DNA of 64,000 bases from Chrysomallon squamiferum (lineage: Eukaryota; Mollusca; Gastropoda; Neomphalida; Peltospiridae): contig CM022670.1 in assembly GCA_012295275.1 (NCBI GenBank), positions 29,649,938 to 29,713,937 of the forward strand, given 5' to 3'. Position 1 is the first letter of the stretch. The number at the start of each line of letters is the position of its first letter. The notes beneath the pieces are model-generated. The model was not told the origin of the DNA. It did no database searches and worked only from the letters and a program-made list of their open reading frames with translations. This document shows positions 38,850 to 55,807 of the stretch, piece by piece. Made by a program: the position numbers and the translations under genes.

Positions 38850-39830
38850 TGACTAGTGTTGTCTTGGTATACAGTGAGCAGTAATGACAATAACTGACTA
38901 GTCTTGGCTTCGTATACCAGTGATCAGTAATGTAAAATATATTTTTTATCTTGATATAGAGTGAGCATTATTGTTAAAGATGGACTAGTTTTTATCTTGA
39001 TATAGAGTGAACAGTATTGTTAAAGATGGACTAGTTTTTATCTTGATATAGAGTGAGCATTATTGTTAAAGATGGACTAGTTTTTATCTTGATATAGAGT
39101 GAACAGTATTGTTAAAGATGGACTAGTTTTTATCTTGATACAGAGTGAGCAGTATTGTTAAAGATGGACTAGTTTTTATCTCGATATAGAGTGAGCAGTA
39201 TTGTTAAAGATGGACTAGTTTTTATCTTGATACAGAGTGAGCAGTATTGTTAAAGATGGACTAGTTTTTATCTCGATATAGAGTGAACAGTATTGTTAAA
39301 GATGGACTAGTTTTTATCTTGATACAGAGTGAGCAGTATTGTTAAAGATGGACTAGTTTTTATCTCGATATAGAGTGAGCAGTATTGTTAAAGATGGACT
39401 AGTTTTTATCTCGATATAGAGTGAACAGTATTGTTAAAGATGGACTAGTTTTTATCTCGATATAGAGTGAACAGTATTGTTAAAGATGGACTAGTTTTTA
39501 TCTCGCTATAGAGTGAACAGTATTGTTAAAGATGGACTAGTTTTTATCTCGATATAGAGTGAACAGTATTGTTAAAGATGGACTAGTTTTTATCTCGCTA
39601 TAGAGTGAACAGTATTGTTAAAGATGGACTAGTTTTTATCTCGATATAGAGTGAACAGTATTGTTAAAGATGGACTAGTTTTTATCTCGATATAGAGTGA
39701 GCAGTATTGTTAAAGATGGACTAATTTTTATCTCGATATAGAGTGAACAGTATTGTTAAAGATGGACTAGTTTTTATCTCGATATAGAGTGAGCAGTAAT
39801 GATAGCGATCGACTGTTTTATCTTGACTAC
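38850..39830. repeat. 46-bp minisatellite, 18 core copies
   Basis: The core gttaaagatggactag recurs every 46 bp from 38973 to 39755 (18 copies). Degenerate copies stand at both edges (38850-38940 and 39785-39830). Variants at three sites (ttg/tcg, gatata/gataca/gctata, gagcat/gaacag/gagcag) mark sub-blocks. No coding function is seen. Confidence 0.95.
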
Positions 39831-40179
39831 TCATCTGAATTATTTATATTTTAATTGTATTGTCTTCCACTGATGTTTGTGTGTTTGTGTGTGACCAAAC
39901 TGGACACAGCTGGTCTGGAATAGACTAACTTGACAGGGATGGAAGAGAAAGGCCGAGAAAAGATTTAGTAACACTGGACTAAAATGAAGTGTATTAATGA
40001 AGAGACTAAGAGATTATTATGCAGCAAATTAAAGTTTTGAATAGAAATATTACATAATAATAACCAAAATATTAACATGTATAATGAAACGACAAAACAA
40101 ATCCATAATAATATTATATTAACATACTATTATTTAAAAAAGAATGGAAATTAAAACTATTATGATAATTACATTAAAA

Positions 40180-40211
<32 letters not shown>

Positions 40212-40589
40212 AAAAATTATATTTACCTTTACAAACAAAACAATAAATAAAAAATATGGTATTTGAGATAATTATATGACGTCACAATATGAAATAAAAT
40301 GTATTATCTCTATTATAAGTAACAGAAAACGAAACACTGCATCTATAAACGATATTGTAAGATCAAACCGACGATATTTTATAAATAACAAACCAGAACC
40401 AATGAAAGTTTTGCGTTGTGTAAAGAATATAACGGGATTTTAAATTGAATGTGTTTTAAAAGTATTAAGCTTTAATAAGTATTTTTCAATATGTCACACT
40501 TGGTATGGAATTCCAGTGAAACAAAACCAAAAAATACCGTAAAGAAAATCATACAAAATTAATAAATCAATTTTTAATTTGTTTTTCTG

Positions 40590-40658
<69 letters not shown>

Positions 40659-41415
40659 TTTTTATTATTATTATTTTTTAAATATTATCTTATTTAATTA
40701 TTAATTTATATTGATTGATCGATTGATTGATTGATTTTTGGGGAGGGGGCTCGGAACAACCGCCTTAATCACTTCTGTTACCAAAAATCAGCTAGTGTTT
40801 TGAATTCTTCACATTAAACATATGTTTTGTATCGATCATGCATACTACGCTTAATACAAGACCATAACAATAACAGTGAATTAAGGTCACAGATAGAATC
40901 GTTCTCTTGGGATTAATGCATAAGAAACTGCAACTCGTTTGTTCTGTGAGAAAGCTCACGGGTCGCGCCGCTGATAGAGATAATCAAATATTTTCTTCTC
41001 AAGGGAAGTGTACGTTGTGTACAAAGGTTTTCATATCTAATTGTCTTCCAGAAAACAAAGTCGATTTGTACACAAACGAAATAAATTGAATTTTAACACA
41101 AAGCTGCTGTAAGCTGCAAAGTGCTTTGATCGAGTTTCTTCTCACCTCTAAAGATACAAAGAAAAGTAATATCTCATGTACGAACCGCATTTACACTGAG
41201 TGTTCACATTCATGTTAGCTGTTGATGATAACACGCTTGAAGACGCTTTTTAGTGAAAGCATATTGTTAAAGAGGCTTTTATATACAGGATCAGCGTGTT
41301 ATCTTTTATCTAATTATGATGTAATCATTATCTCTGGGAGAAAATATCGAGAAACCTCAAGTATAATCAAAACCCACAAATTAACGAAATTATTATGCAT
41401 AAGAATTGACGACAC

Positions 41416-41417
<2 letters not shown>
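39831..41417. other. Intergenic DNA between minisatellite and (GA)n
   Basis: AT-rich; holds (AAAT)n at about 40165-40210 and TTA/GTA runs. The 40907-41089 frame has no family features. Confidence 0.5.
40594..40657. repeat. (TTA)n-(GTA)n
   Basis: Adjacent TTA and AGT trinucleotide runs. Confidence 0.93.

Positions 41418-41506
<89 letters not shown>
41418..41506. repeat. (GA)n
   Basis: About 44 GA units. The Arg-Glu frame through it is an artefact. Confidence 0.97.
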
Positions 41507-41509
<3 letters not shown>

Positions 41510-41736
41510 CATTATACATATGGTTAAAGAAAACACAAACAAAAAGAGAGGAATCCCGCTAGCACACTCGTTCGTGTGGCAAAAACAGCCGAAAGGGAGC
41601 AGAAAAAAACTACTCCTGCCAGCAATTATGTCAGGCCAGTGATACCTAAATCTGCAGTAATATCACTTTAAGAATAATGTCAGTGGAAAGATAGCTAAAT
41701 AGAAGTTACTCTTGACTTCGGTTTTATTATATATAC

Positions 41737-41738
<2 letters not shown>

Positions 41739-41803
<65 letters not shown>
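41739..41803. repeat. (TA)n beside the right 227-bp repeat
   Basis: About 32 TA units, ending 45 bp before the inverted repeat copy at 41848. Confidence 0.96.
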
Positions 41804-41806
<3 letters not shown>

Positions 41807-41847
41807 TATAAAACATCTCACTGAGGGATCTGGTCAACTGTTAGTTC

Positions 41848-42074
41848 TGAAATTATAAAACTTGTTCGATAATTGAATTATGCTTATAAGTACTAAATAA
41901 AATTGATGTCCTGGGAAAACTTAATCAAACGGTCTGTCGATTACTTTCCCAAGTCATTTGTTTCGTGTCAGTGTAGAAATAAAAATATGCTGACCGATGC
42001 ACAGCAATTACATTTGTTTGTGAGAGCTTTAATAATGGTAACTAGTCTTTGTTCAACTGTTCTGTGCAGAAAGA
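41848..42074 (+). repeat. 227-bp repeat, right inverted copy
   Basis: Partner of 38474-38700 in opposite orientation. The pair encloses the 46-bp minisatellite and about 3.1 kb. The open frame here starts MMSWENLIKRSVDYF and runs to 42130. No domain recognised. Confidence 0.85.
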
Positions 42075-42956
42075 ATATGGGCGCAAATATTTGTACACAT
42101 TGTACACATTTATGGATTCTATCGATTTGAAGTTATACATAGAAGTATATATATGTGTCTGACATGCTCACAGCAGAAGAATGAACTATAACATGTGTTA
42201 CATTCCTAGATACAGAGAATTTCTGACAGCTAAAGAGAAACAGTACTGCTAAACTAATTTTTCATAATTGTCTTTCTGAATTAAATACATATCAGTGATA
42301 TTTTAATATAGTTCTTTCATCGGTATATTTACAGAAATACAGTACCAAGAAAGAATAAACTGTTATTCAGTTGTAAACGTATTCTTTGTGAAGAATCACG
42401 AGTCTGTTCTATTTCATTTGTCACTGTTTAACTCGTAACGTAAACTGACTTTCCATTTAGCTTAGAGTGTCTCACTGACAGTAACAAGCACAAAAATACT
42501 CTCATCACGATTATTCGATCTGCTTTATGTTCGTGTCTGCTGAAAGTGTATTTGTTAACTTCGCAATAAATATAGGGAGATGTATAGACAGACAGGAAGA
42601 TATATATATCAAAGAAGAACCAAAGCCTATAATGTTTAGTATATAAAATGTTTCTATAATATTCCAATAAAAGTCATTTTAAGTATGATTTTACACCAGT
42701 GCATGGTGTTTATTACATTTTATTTAAATAAATTCTCATTATTATTCCATCTACATAGCAATATTTTCTTTGAGAATAATTCCTTTATGAATCTTTGCTG
42801 TGGTTTATATATTAATAATATCATGAGTAATGAACAATCCCTTCCTTAATTCGATTCGTGATTTTGGTATATATTTTTTATGTTTATAGAAATAAATTAA
42901 CATAGAACATTATTAATACTGTATGTATTTGTTACGAGTTGTATTAGCTATAACAA

Positions 42957-43097
42957 CTGATAAAAGGAAATCACATATCTCGACCTTTGACAAACTAGTT
43001 ATGGTACAATATTTTTATCAGGAAATAGTCCGAGAAGCACTGATCCCACGACCTACCATACTTCAAGATGTATCTCTAAACACTTTAAAACATTTTT
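42957..43097 (+). repeat. 140-bp dispersed repeat, copy 1
   Basis: Matches the minus strand of 59096-59235 with a single visible substitution. Translates to [20 protein letters not shown] and on to TLKHF in both copies; the peptide is unrecognised. TA and CA repeats follow it. Confidence 0.8.
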
Positions 43098-43129
43098 CTT
43101 TCTTCTAGCATTATAGTAATTATATACAA

Positions 43130-43186
<57 letters not shown>

Positions 43187-43256
43187 GAAACACACACATG
43201 CAACATGCATACATAAATCAATATACATGCAAACATACACTCATATATATATACAG

Positions 43257-43293
<37 letters not shown>

Positions 43294-43300
43294 CAGATAT

Positions 43301-43332
<32 letters not shown>

Positions 43333-43390
43333 GTATACACAAGAATACACACATACATATACATATGTACACACATACACAAACACGCCT
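43130..43390. repeat. Compound (TA)n/(CA)n region
   Basis: Alternating TA, CA and acat runs. They give overlapping Tyr/Ile/Cys/Val and Thr/His frames on both strands, all rejected as genes. Confidence 0.95.
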
Positions 43391-44055
43391 TACATACATG
43401 CACACCATCCAACCAGCCTTGTATTTTATCAGAAAACAAGTGACACAGATAACAGACGTGGTGATCAGTACAGAGCAGAGAGTCTGCGAGCAAAGTGAGA
43501 ATCTGAAATAATCACGTATCTGAAATCACTTCCTGCAGTTTGGCATCGATATTAGATCAGGCTGCATTCTAGACACCAGAGAAACACGTTCTATCATAGA
43601 ACGTTTAATCACAACAGTGAGTAGATAATAATAATAATGAACGATGGATACGCGTTGCTCTCTACCAGTCTTTTTAGTATCTGTGTTAGGGTGTCGTTCA
43701 CAGACACTTATAATGGATGCTGTGAACAGCGCAACGGTTAGTGATCTTAATCATTTTTCCGTTTTCAGACAGACTGAAAAAAGTAATACAGATTTGTTAG
43801 GGTTTTAATAGTTATTAATTTTCAGATTGCTTTGAAAAAATTAATATGTCTTACAAATTTCCAGACGCCTATAAAAAATGACGTCTCGTCAGAAGACAGC
43901 ATTAATAGTTGACATGATAAAACTATGGTTACTTGTTCCTGTGAATACTTGCATAATTGTTGCTATGAAAAACGTAATACTGCAGAAAATGGCCAGAAAA
44001 ATATATATTCAATAATAATTCTATCGTCAAGAGTTTAATGCAAATTATTATAGGG

Positions 44056-44123
44056 ACAACAAACAACAACAGCAACAACAACAACAACAACAACAATAAT
44101 AATAATAATAATAATAATAATAA
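44056..44123. repeat. (AAC)n-(AAT)n
   Basis: Adjacent AAC and AAT trinucleotide runs. Confidence 0.95.
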
Positions 44124-44717
44124 TTACTATAATAAAAAGAAAATACATCAGTTAAAGTAAGATTCTGATAAATATAGCAACAAAAAAGGTAAAATAAAAA
44201 TAACAGCAATAGAAGCCATTGTGGAAACCATGACTGTAGTTCGTGTACATAGTCCTGAAACAAAATTCTTATCAAATGTACCAATTCTAACGAAATTATT
44301 CTAACGAAATTAAATAATACTCTGAACCTAGATATTTTCGGAATATACTGTGTTTTCCCAGCAAAGTTTTATTCGTACGAATTATTGTTCTGCCGAAGTC
44401 ACAAAACGCCACAAAGGTGTATAATTACTAGTGTGTTATGTCAAGCATTTAACAGATGTCTGTACAACAATCAGCCCACACACAGAGACATTTTCATACT
44501 ATACGTTAGTGACTAAAGTCTCAGGAGTTTGGCCAACAAGAGGACACTATGACTGCAACATGATGATACTGATGATGATGCCGTTAGTAATTACATTCTC
44601 AGTAAATACCCTGGTTTCAGCAAACACAAGGAAAGAATGACCGGTTTAATACAATGGAAATCAGTGCAAAGAGTAGATAATGTTAATATCTGCTTTTTAT
44701 ACTAACAAAAACGGTTG

Positions 44718-44905
44718 TAGGAAAATATGGCACCGGAAATAATGGCACTGGAAAAAAATGGCACCCGGAAGAAATGGCACAATGGAGATTTGGAAAAAAT
44801 GGCATCTTATTTATTTTTTCTGTATAGTTGCTTTAAAAAATCTTATAAGTACTTTTGAAAATGCAGTTTATTCATGTAATATTGTTACATACATGTATTT
44901 TAATA
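44718..44905 (+). repeat. Dispersed direct repeat, copy 1 (aatggcac motif)
   Basis: Short tandem ggaaaaaatggcacc-like units, then a shared unique tail (tctgtatagttgcttt, agtacttttgaaaat, gtaatattgttacata). Diverged relative of 45930-46100, about 1.2 kb away. Confidence 0.75.
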
Positions 44906-45220
44906 TATAGCATAAACAGTGATTCCAAAAACGTTATTCTATTTTTATACATAGGTATCTTGTAATATGCGATACTTCACCATTCACACACACACACACA
45001 CACAAACGCACTGTGTACATAAATATACATATAGCTGCACAGGCAAATACAAAATAAATAATTATAAATTATGCCTGTGTACAATATGATCGATTAAAAT
45101 GTGTGTCTACAAAAGAAAATCCATCTACAGATCGTGGCAATTTATTTACATAGTTTTACATAGTTTTACATATTTATACGTGTATGTGAGTGTGTGTGCG
45201 AATGCTGATAGATATATATT

Positions 45221-45254
<34 letters not shown>

Positions 45255-45929
45255 CATCTATATCTACATATATATATCTATATATTTATCTTAGTGAGAC
45301 AAACACAAACACACACACGTGCTCACCTCTAAATATATACGCACCTCACACAAATTCTCTTCATGCACATCTCTTTGACATGAACACACTCACCTCGTCT
45401 CGAGATTATCCGTTACTTTCTCGATAACACCGACAGCCTGAGACTTGTAAACTTCTTATACTTCTCTCTCACAGAAATATTCAATCCACTGCACTTTTCG
45501 CTTAGGCGGGTCTCCTTTTTATGGCATTTGTTTCTTTATTCAAGCGAAAAGAGAATTTCCCATAGACCCAGCAACAATTACGAAAGGCTGGATGCAGTAT
45601 CGACCAGCAGTGAGCACAAGGCAGGAAACCCCGAGCTGTTGAGAATTTCTCGCAACATGTGTTTAGCTGTTAGACAACTGTGAAGTGTTCTGTTACGTCC
45701 CTGGAAATCATGACAATATATTCTAGACTTAGTTAACTGTATACAGAGATATTTTATAGGCTTGTGATAATCACTGATTGTAAGTTATTTTTTTTTATTT
45801 CAGTTGTTCAGATCATAAAAAAGGATCAGCTATTTTTAGCATATGACCACGTTCATTCACAAACCAATGTCCTCTGAAATGTATATTCAAAAGAGCTCAC
45901 AATTAAATGTATATGTATGTATGAATGTA

Positions 45930-46100
45930 TGGGGGTACGGAAAAAGTGGCACCGGAAAAAATGGCATTCGGAAAAAATGGCACCTTATTTTATTTTTCTC
46001 TATAGTTGCTTTGATAAAAAAAAAATTTAAAAGTACTTTTGAAAATACTGTTCTTTCATGCAGTATTGTTACATATATGTATATTGATATATATCATCAC
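45930..46100 (+). repeat. Dispersed direct repeat, copy 2 (aatggcac motif)
   Basis: Same order of blocks as 44718-44905: tandem ggaaaaaatggcac units, then ctctatagttgcttt, agtacttttgaaaat and gtattgttacata. Several small indels separate the copies. Confidence 0.75.
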
Positions 46101-47131
46101 TTAGCCACTTGGTTTTACTTAACAAAGTACAGCATTATATCAGAGTTTAATATTATACATAAACACATATTTCTTTATGTTTTGTTGCTACTTGTTGAGG
46201 ATGTTCTATTATTATATTTTAACTATAATATATATATCGTTTGCATGCTAATCGTAGATAATTAGCCAGATAGAAAAATAGAGGACATACATGCACATAC
46301 AGGTTATAAAATTAAATTACAACGGACGTACATCGACAATAATTAATTTGGTTTCTTTAATATGAGATACAGATTTTTTAATCTGATAATAAATTGATGT
46401 GCACGTTGTGTAGATTATTAAATTGTTTTAAATTACGTCACAGAAGATTCGAGAATAATCCCACAAGTGTACAGTTTCATTTATCTGGAGTGATATAAAT
46501 TTGATATTAACATACAACCTCTTTAATACTGTCTTTACTGCTGAAGACAATAGCTGTTAACACAGTGGTGTTGCAAATTAATATTAGAAAAAGATAACTT
46601 TAATTTCTCTGACGCCTTCAAATTATTAACGAACAAACAACTGATGCATGTATTAGTTGGCTTCCAGTCGGTTTTCACTAAATAGAGCTGTATTGTATTA
46701 AACAGATGGAGTTTGTATTTAGTAGACACTTAACCAAAATATACAATTAATCACAACCAAAGAATGTCCCAACGGACTGGAATTTCATTTTCGTTTATCT
46801 GGTAAATGGTATTAGTGAATTCTGATACATACCTCGATCTGTCAACTGTAGTAAAAATAGAATTGTTTATATATTATCATAGAACTCTATTATGTCTGCA
46901 GTCGTCAAGTGAACTGGTGCTGAATTTGTGTTTAGAAGACGTTATCCAAAGGATACTCACATTGCTGTCACTCAGAATGTTTGTGTATGTTTTATTCGGA
47001 TGATGATGACAGAATGAGTTTCTTTTATTTTCTGTTGTTCTTGTTTCCGGCGATGTTGAAATTATTAAGAACTTTCTTTTGAAATATTTAAAATTAATAA
47101 TTAATAGTCTCTATACATTCTTTTCTGTGAA
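46101..47131. other. Intergenic DNA
   Basis: AT-rich; nothing recognised. Confidence 0.5.
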
Positions 47132-47655
47132 ACTATTTTATCAACTGTTTTTTTTTTTCTCTATTTATACATGCACTCTGTCTGTCTTTTTGTTTTCTAT
47201 CCGCCTCTCTGAAAGAAAGAAACAAACAAAGAGAGAATTCATGTATACATAAAGAAAAGAAAAACAGATCATAAAACTTTCTCACAGAAGCAAATGTAGA
47301 GAAAGGAAGTAAGAATACAAAACAAACAAAGAGAATTTATACACCAGTGTGAATATCAACAGCCCAGAAATATTTGGGTTGATATATTATGTACTATTTT
47401 ATCAACTGTTTTTTTTTTTCTCTATTTATACATGCACTCTGTCTGTCTTTTTGTTTTCTATCCGCCTCTCTGAAAGAAAGAAACAAACAAAGAGAGAATT
47501 CATGTATACATAAAGAAAAGAAAAACAGATCATAAAACTTTCTCACAGAAGCAAATGTAGAGAAAGGAAGTAAGAATACAAAACAAACAAAGAGAATTTA
47601 TACACCAGTGTGAATATCAACAGCCCAGAAATATTTGGGTTGATATATTATGTAC
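47132..47655. repeat. 261-bp apparently exact tandem duplication
   Basis: 47132-47392 and 47393-47653 read the same, including the T11 run; the match continues two bases to 47655. No coding content was seen. Confidence 0.93.
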
Positions 47656-50858
<3,203 letters not shown>

Positions 50859-51268
50859 AAACCATGATATATTTATTTTTCACTTAAGAGATAATTTCAA
50901 ATTAATCATTCTTCAAAAACATCTGTCAACAGGTGATAAAAAATTAATCAGATAAAAGAAAAACAGACAAATAAAAGAGGATAATTATAACTATTAGCTT
51001 TACCTTCCACTGTATTCCTGACTCATAACTCGCATAACCTTATAGTTCAAGATTACTTCCCCTTGTACAATAGCATTAACCTTATTTTTTACTCTTTTTT
51101 ATTTTTTTATTATTATTATTATTATTGTTTTTCATTTCTCACCGGGTATTTTCACAGCTTCTAGCAAAAGAACATTACACATACCACTCACCTGAATATA
51201 CGCACACGTACACTATCGCACACATTCAAACATATACGCTTACATACATAATCAGAGAGAGCTAGAAA

Positions 51269-51378
51269 GAGAATCTAGTCGTTAAAGTGAAATAAGTAAA
51301 TCATAAAAAAAACTTGAGTTATCGAATTCATGATCGATCCATCTTTGTGAGCCAAAATGATATTTTAGTCATAGTATG
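51269..51378. repeat. 108-bp dispersed repeat, copy 2
   Basis: About 90 per cent match by eye to 50749-50858, including cttgagttatcgaat and gatattttagtcatagta. It is preceded by agagagagctagaaagaga, so the AG lead appears to belong to the repeat. Confidence 0.8.
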
Positions 51379-52410
51379 GACAGATATTTCTGAAATTCTA
51401 GCCTTAATATGAAAGAATCGCATAAACACAGAAACTCATATATACATGTACATCAACATTAAAAACTCAAATCATAAAACATCACACACACAAAAACATT
51501 TAAACAATAACACAAACACAAACGCTCGCAAACTCTAATTCATTAAAAAAATAATAATAGTAAAACAGATTTGCAGGATATTTTTAACAGAACACAGATA
51601 ACAACACAGACTCAAAGCTGGCTTTTTCTGTTTACTTCGAATTAGCATTACTCTGTGCAGTATAATCACAGACGTGGTTTTAAATGTTACAAAAGACTAC
51701 ATGGTATTACCACAAATGGAGATCAACATTTGACTTTACTGAGTACCAAAAATAAACTACAAATACATCAACATTCCACATAATTACATGAAGAAAAAGA
51801 TATAATTTATATTTGACATTTAACCATATTTTGAAATGATTTCAGTTGAATCACTTTTTTAGAATATTATACAGTACAAAGATACTGAAAGACAAATATT
51901 ATCTGTATACGAAACATTTTTTACCAACAAATAACATTATACAAAACACTTAAAAATCGTTATTATATTAGAAAAATGAAAATAATTATTACATTTAACT
52001 CAAATTTGAGTTGTAAAGCAAAACATTAACATGACGTCTCAAATTGTTGAATGTTTTCAAGTGATTTGAATAATACGGGAATGATGATAATGTATACGAC
52101 TCGTTTAAAAATAAAAATAAAACCACACTCTGTTACAGGTGTTTCTAAGGAAATAATATAGCTAAGTAATTCTTTCGAGTGAATATGTTAATTAATTGCA
52201 CTGCAGTGTTTCATCAGTTTTTCGTAAAGCACAAAATATTCCAAAGAATAAATATTTCTGATAATAATTATCTAGAATGATTAATTATGGTAATTAACTA
52301 TAATTCGATACAGGTTTTCTGGAAATACTAATGTGACAATGAATAAACACAAAGACACATACATACACATACTCACATACACACATATAGGCCTACACAC
52401 ATGTACATAC

Positions 52411-52411
<1 letters not shown>

Positions 52412-52443
<32 letters not shown>

Positions 52444-52474
52444 CACAAATACACACACAAATATATATACATAC

Positions 52475-52544
<70 letters not shown>
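52412..52544. repeat. Compound (CATA)n-(TA)n
   Basis: Alternating catacata and tatata blocks; Tyr-Ile frames across it are spurious. Confidence 0.95.
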
Positions 52545-52644
52545 GATTATTGTTTATGGTTTCATTATGATGATGGGTTTTAGTAATGGATAATTGTACG
52601 ATGTTGTTTTTATGCAGTGCTAATTACAAATAATTTTAAGCTGA

Positions 52645-52770
52645 ACTTACTTCTTGCTGTAGTTCAGCCCTTCAGTGGTTATACAAGCCTCATTCACGTA
52701 GAAGTTAAGCAGTCTGTCTTAATAATTTTATTACTGGGATCGAATCCCGGTATTAGTTTCTCGGATAATT
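52645..52770 (+). mobile_element. Possible tRNA-derived SINE fragment
   Basis: CTGGG-ATCGAAT-CCCGG (52736-52752) folds as a tRNA T-arm (5-bp stem, 7-nt loop) and contains a B-box-like sequence. An A-box-like tagttcagcccttcagtgg lies about 75 bp upstream. Anticodon and acceptor stems are not evident, so it is not a functional tRNA gene. Confidence 0.35.
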
Positions 52771-55381
52771 GAGAAAGTATAAGAACATTTCATCCTTTCT
52801 TCAATTTAACCTTATAATATATAAGTACACTGGACAGAAGCTCCGGATTTGTCTACACATGTTTTCTGTCTAATAATATTATAATATATTAGCACTTGGT
52901 AAACCCAATATTTTACGGATGTCAAACATATTTCAACTATAAACACACTGACTCACTGATTACACTTTCAGATTCTGTTTTATTTGGGCGCTTCAAGGTG
53001 TTGTCGCTGTACAAGATCGGACGGAACGCCGTCGTTCATTAAATGAGAATGCAACTTTTTTAACATCATTCCCAGATTAATACTCATTAGATGGTTTCTG
53101 ATGACGAATAATAATTGGATTGAATAAACCGATAGTTATTTACGTCAGTTTTATTTCAATTCTTGCTGTGATGGATAACATATATTTTAGTTCCAAGTCT
53201 GATATTCTCTTTTATCTGTTTATTATGGTTTTATCCTTAGTGATTTTTGCCTGAATTAGAAATTATTCAATAACAGTTCTCTGAAACTGTTTTAGAAAGC
53301 AGTCAGCCGACCAGGGCTCAGAAATCTGATTTGAATCTAAGACGATTTTCGAAGTTGATTATTGATTTTAAATACGTTTTGTTTATGCAAATTTTTTCTC
53401 TCTCACGTAAATGTGTGTGCAAGTGCTTGGGTGAATGGGTGTATGTATGGGTATTTGAATGGTTTATTTGTATTAAAGTAACCAAAATGAATTATAAAAT
53501 AAAAATATGCGACAAACAGCACGATACATTTCAGCACATGATACAAAACACTGTTAAATAATTACATCTTAAACACATTAATATCACATATATACAGTAT
53601 CTCCAATATATGATGTTATGGTTGAAATGAACCGTCAATTAATATCAATATTCGACAAGAAATAAAAAATATTTTCTCTATATTATTTTATACTATTTCG
53701 AAATATCATTATTTATGTATACATTCACAAATCCTGTAACAACTTAACTATATACTGCAATGTTAACTGTAACCTCTAAGTACTGTATAATATAATTATA
53801 TGTTACAATTCGTTGTAATATAAATGCAATGTGCTCTGCCAATATTCTGCTGCTACGCCGTTTAAAAAAAAAAAAAAAAAAAAAAAAAACATTATAATTA
53901 TTGTTATCGATTGCTTTTTTATGACGTTTACATTTATTAGATTAAGAAACACTTTAAAGGAAATAAAATATTAATATTTCTGATCGATACTTGTGTAAGA
54001 ATATTATATAATACTAATGAACAGAATCAGTTTTTGACATTTCTTTTTAAAAAGTTGAATGCTAATTGTTTCTGATAGTATCTGGATGATAACTGATGAT
54101 GGTAAAAATCTGATTTTTTTTTTAGAAATTTAGAAAAAAATATCATAATTCTTACTTCTTTAATTCGTTTCCCGTACATATATATATATATTAATATGTG
54201 TGTTGTTCTCTACTTATCTTTGTCTATCTCTCTATCTCTGTTTTTGTCTATCTGTCTCTATCATTATTTCTTTATGCACTCAGTCCTTGTTTTTCTTTTT
54301 CTGTCTCCCACGCGCTCTGTTTTTCATTCTGTATTTTTCACTTTCTATTTCCTCTATCTCCTTCTCGCACTAATTCATTTCTCATTCCTTATTTTAAATA
54401 ATAATATTCTGTTTCACTAAACTGCTTATTTTACACTTTACTTTCCCGTGTTACAATCATTAAAACAACAATACGAAGAAAAACAGTTCACTGTGGAAGT
54501 TAATTAAAGTCTGCATTAGAAAACAGGAGATGAGATTAATCGGACCTTCAGAGATGAACATACACGTGCAAAGAAGGAATTAAAACAATGGACTGATGAA
54601 TGACTTATGTTTTTTCGTCGAGCACAACGAAAGCTATTAGTAGATTGAAGTTATATTAAGTACATACGTAATTGACTGTTTGTCCAATACACATTATTAT
54701 TATTATCAACTTGTCATCATCATCATCATCATCACATTCATCATTATTATCAACATCATTATCATTATTTATGTTGTTGTTTTAAAAAGAAGATAAAAGC
54801 AATGGATTTAATTTTTCAGTGTAGTTTTGGATTGTGAATGAACCGCGTTGGCCTGGAATGTTTCAGATGTGTTAACTGTTTTGTTATGTTCCAACGTGAA
54901 GAAAAATTAAAAAGGTACACTAAAAAGAAGGAATTAAAAATAATAAAGATCAAGCTGAGAATATTTAGAGCAAACGATATAATCGAGAATCAATTTGCCA
55001 GCACAGACATAATTACAAATATGAAAATACTTACACTGCCCGACATACGTAGATCCCTACTTAGGCTTATTTGTTTTACGTCTATCTTTTTTTCCTTTAT
55101 TTATTTATTTATTATTTTAATTAAACAGTTAAGATTGTTATGTCCTTGTGACACACTAGTAGTGTAAAGGTTTGCTTCTACACACGCGTTTTGTTCGCTT
55201 AAGTAGGACGTGTCGGTAGTTCTCACTGAAATTTCCATATTGAGTACGTTCACATATCTTCTAAATATTTATTATATACTCACATAGTTGTATTTTAATA
55301 ACATGTACATTTCAATATCTTGATCCCTGACTTCTATATTCTTAAAACTAACTGTTGTCCACTCTCTGATTTCCGATATGT

Positions 55382-55382
<1 letters not shown>

Positions 55383-55418
<36 letters not shown>
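55383..55418. repeat. (CA)n
   Basis: Eighteen CA units. Confidence 0.96.
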
Positions 55419-55419
<1 letters not shown>

Positions 55420-55807
55420 TATTCATGTGATACCGCTAACAATAAGTATTATATGATACAAAATATTTCAAGAATGTATATATTTATATATGTGTGTATG
55501 TGTGTGTGTGAACAAGGTGATTTATTTATAGCTGAGAGTTATCAGTGTGTAACATCTGGTGTTAATACATTAAAAACTTTAGTTCATCTGGTATCAACAT
55601 GGCCATTAAATACAAAGTGATCTTTTATTATAAAAATTTATCAGAATCTTAGTTCAAAGTCCGGTATGCGTTTCTCGATCAAAGCAGAATTAATATTCTT
55701 GTGTGCTGCAGAACGTTTAACTTCTTGAAAACACGTTTAGACATGAACTGACACATTTATTATAAAATCATACAAACACACTACACAAAAAATAAATCTG
55801 CATGAAC

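Larger units (their letters stand above)
51379..55807. other. Intergenic DNA downstream of gene C
   Basis: Contains the SINE-like fragment (52645-52770), CATA/TA tract, A26 run (53864-53889) and CA tract. The 109-codon frame at 54838-55167 has no recognised domain. Confidence 0.5.

Noticed and set aside
38850-39830. Regular 46-bp array resembling a CRISPR array
   Set aside because: Units are contiguous with no unique spacers; it is a minisatellite in eukaryotic DNA.
41406-41642. Arg-Glu repeat frame, and similar frames at 32319-32684, 59639-59833 and 62255-62485
   Set aside because: Translations of (GA)n/(TC)n microsatellites.
43120-43511. Several overlapping Cys/Val/Tyr/Ile and Thr/His frames
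   Set aside because: Artefacts of TA and CA repeats on both strands.
45843-46265. 140-codon frame
   Set aside because: Runs across a dispersed repeat with AT-rich flanks; no motif.
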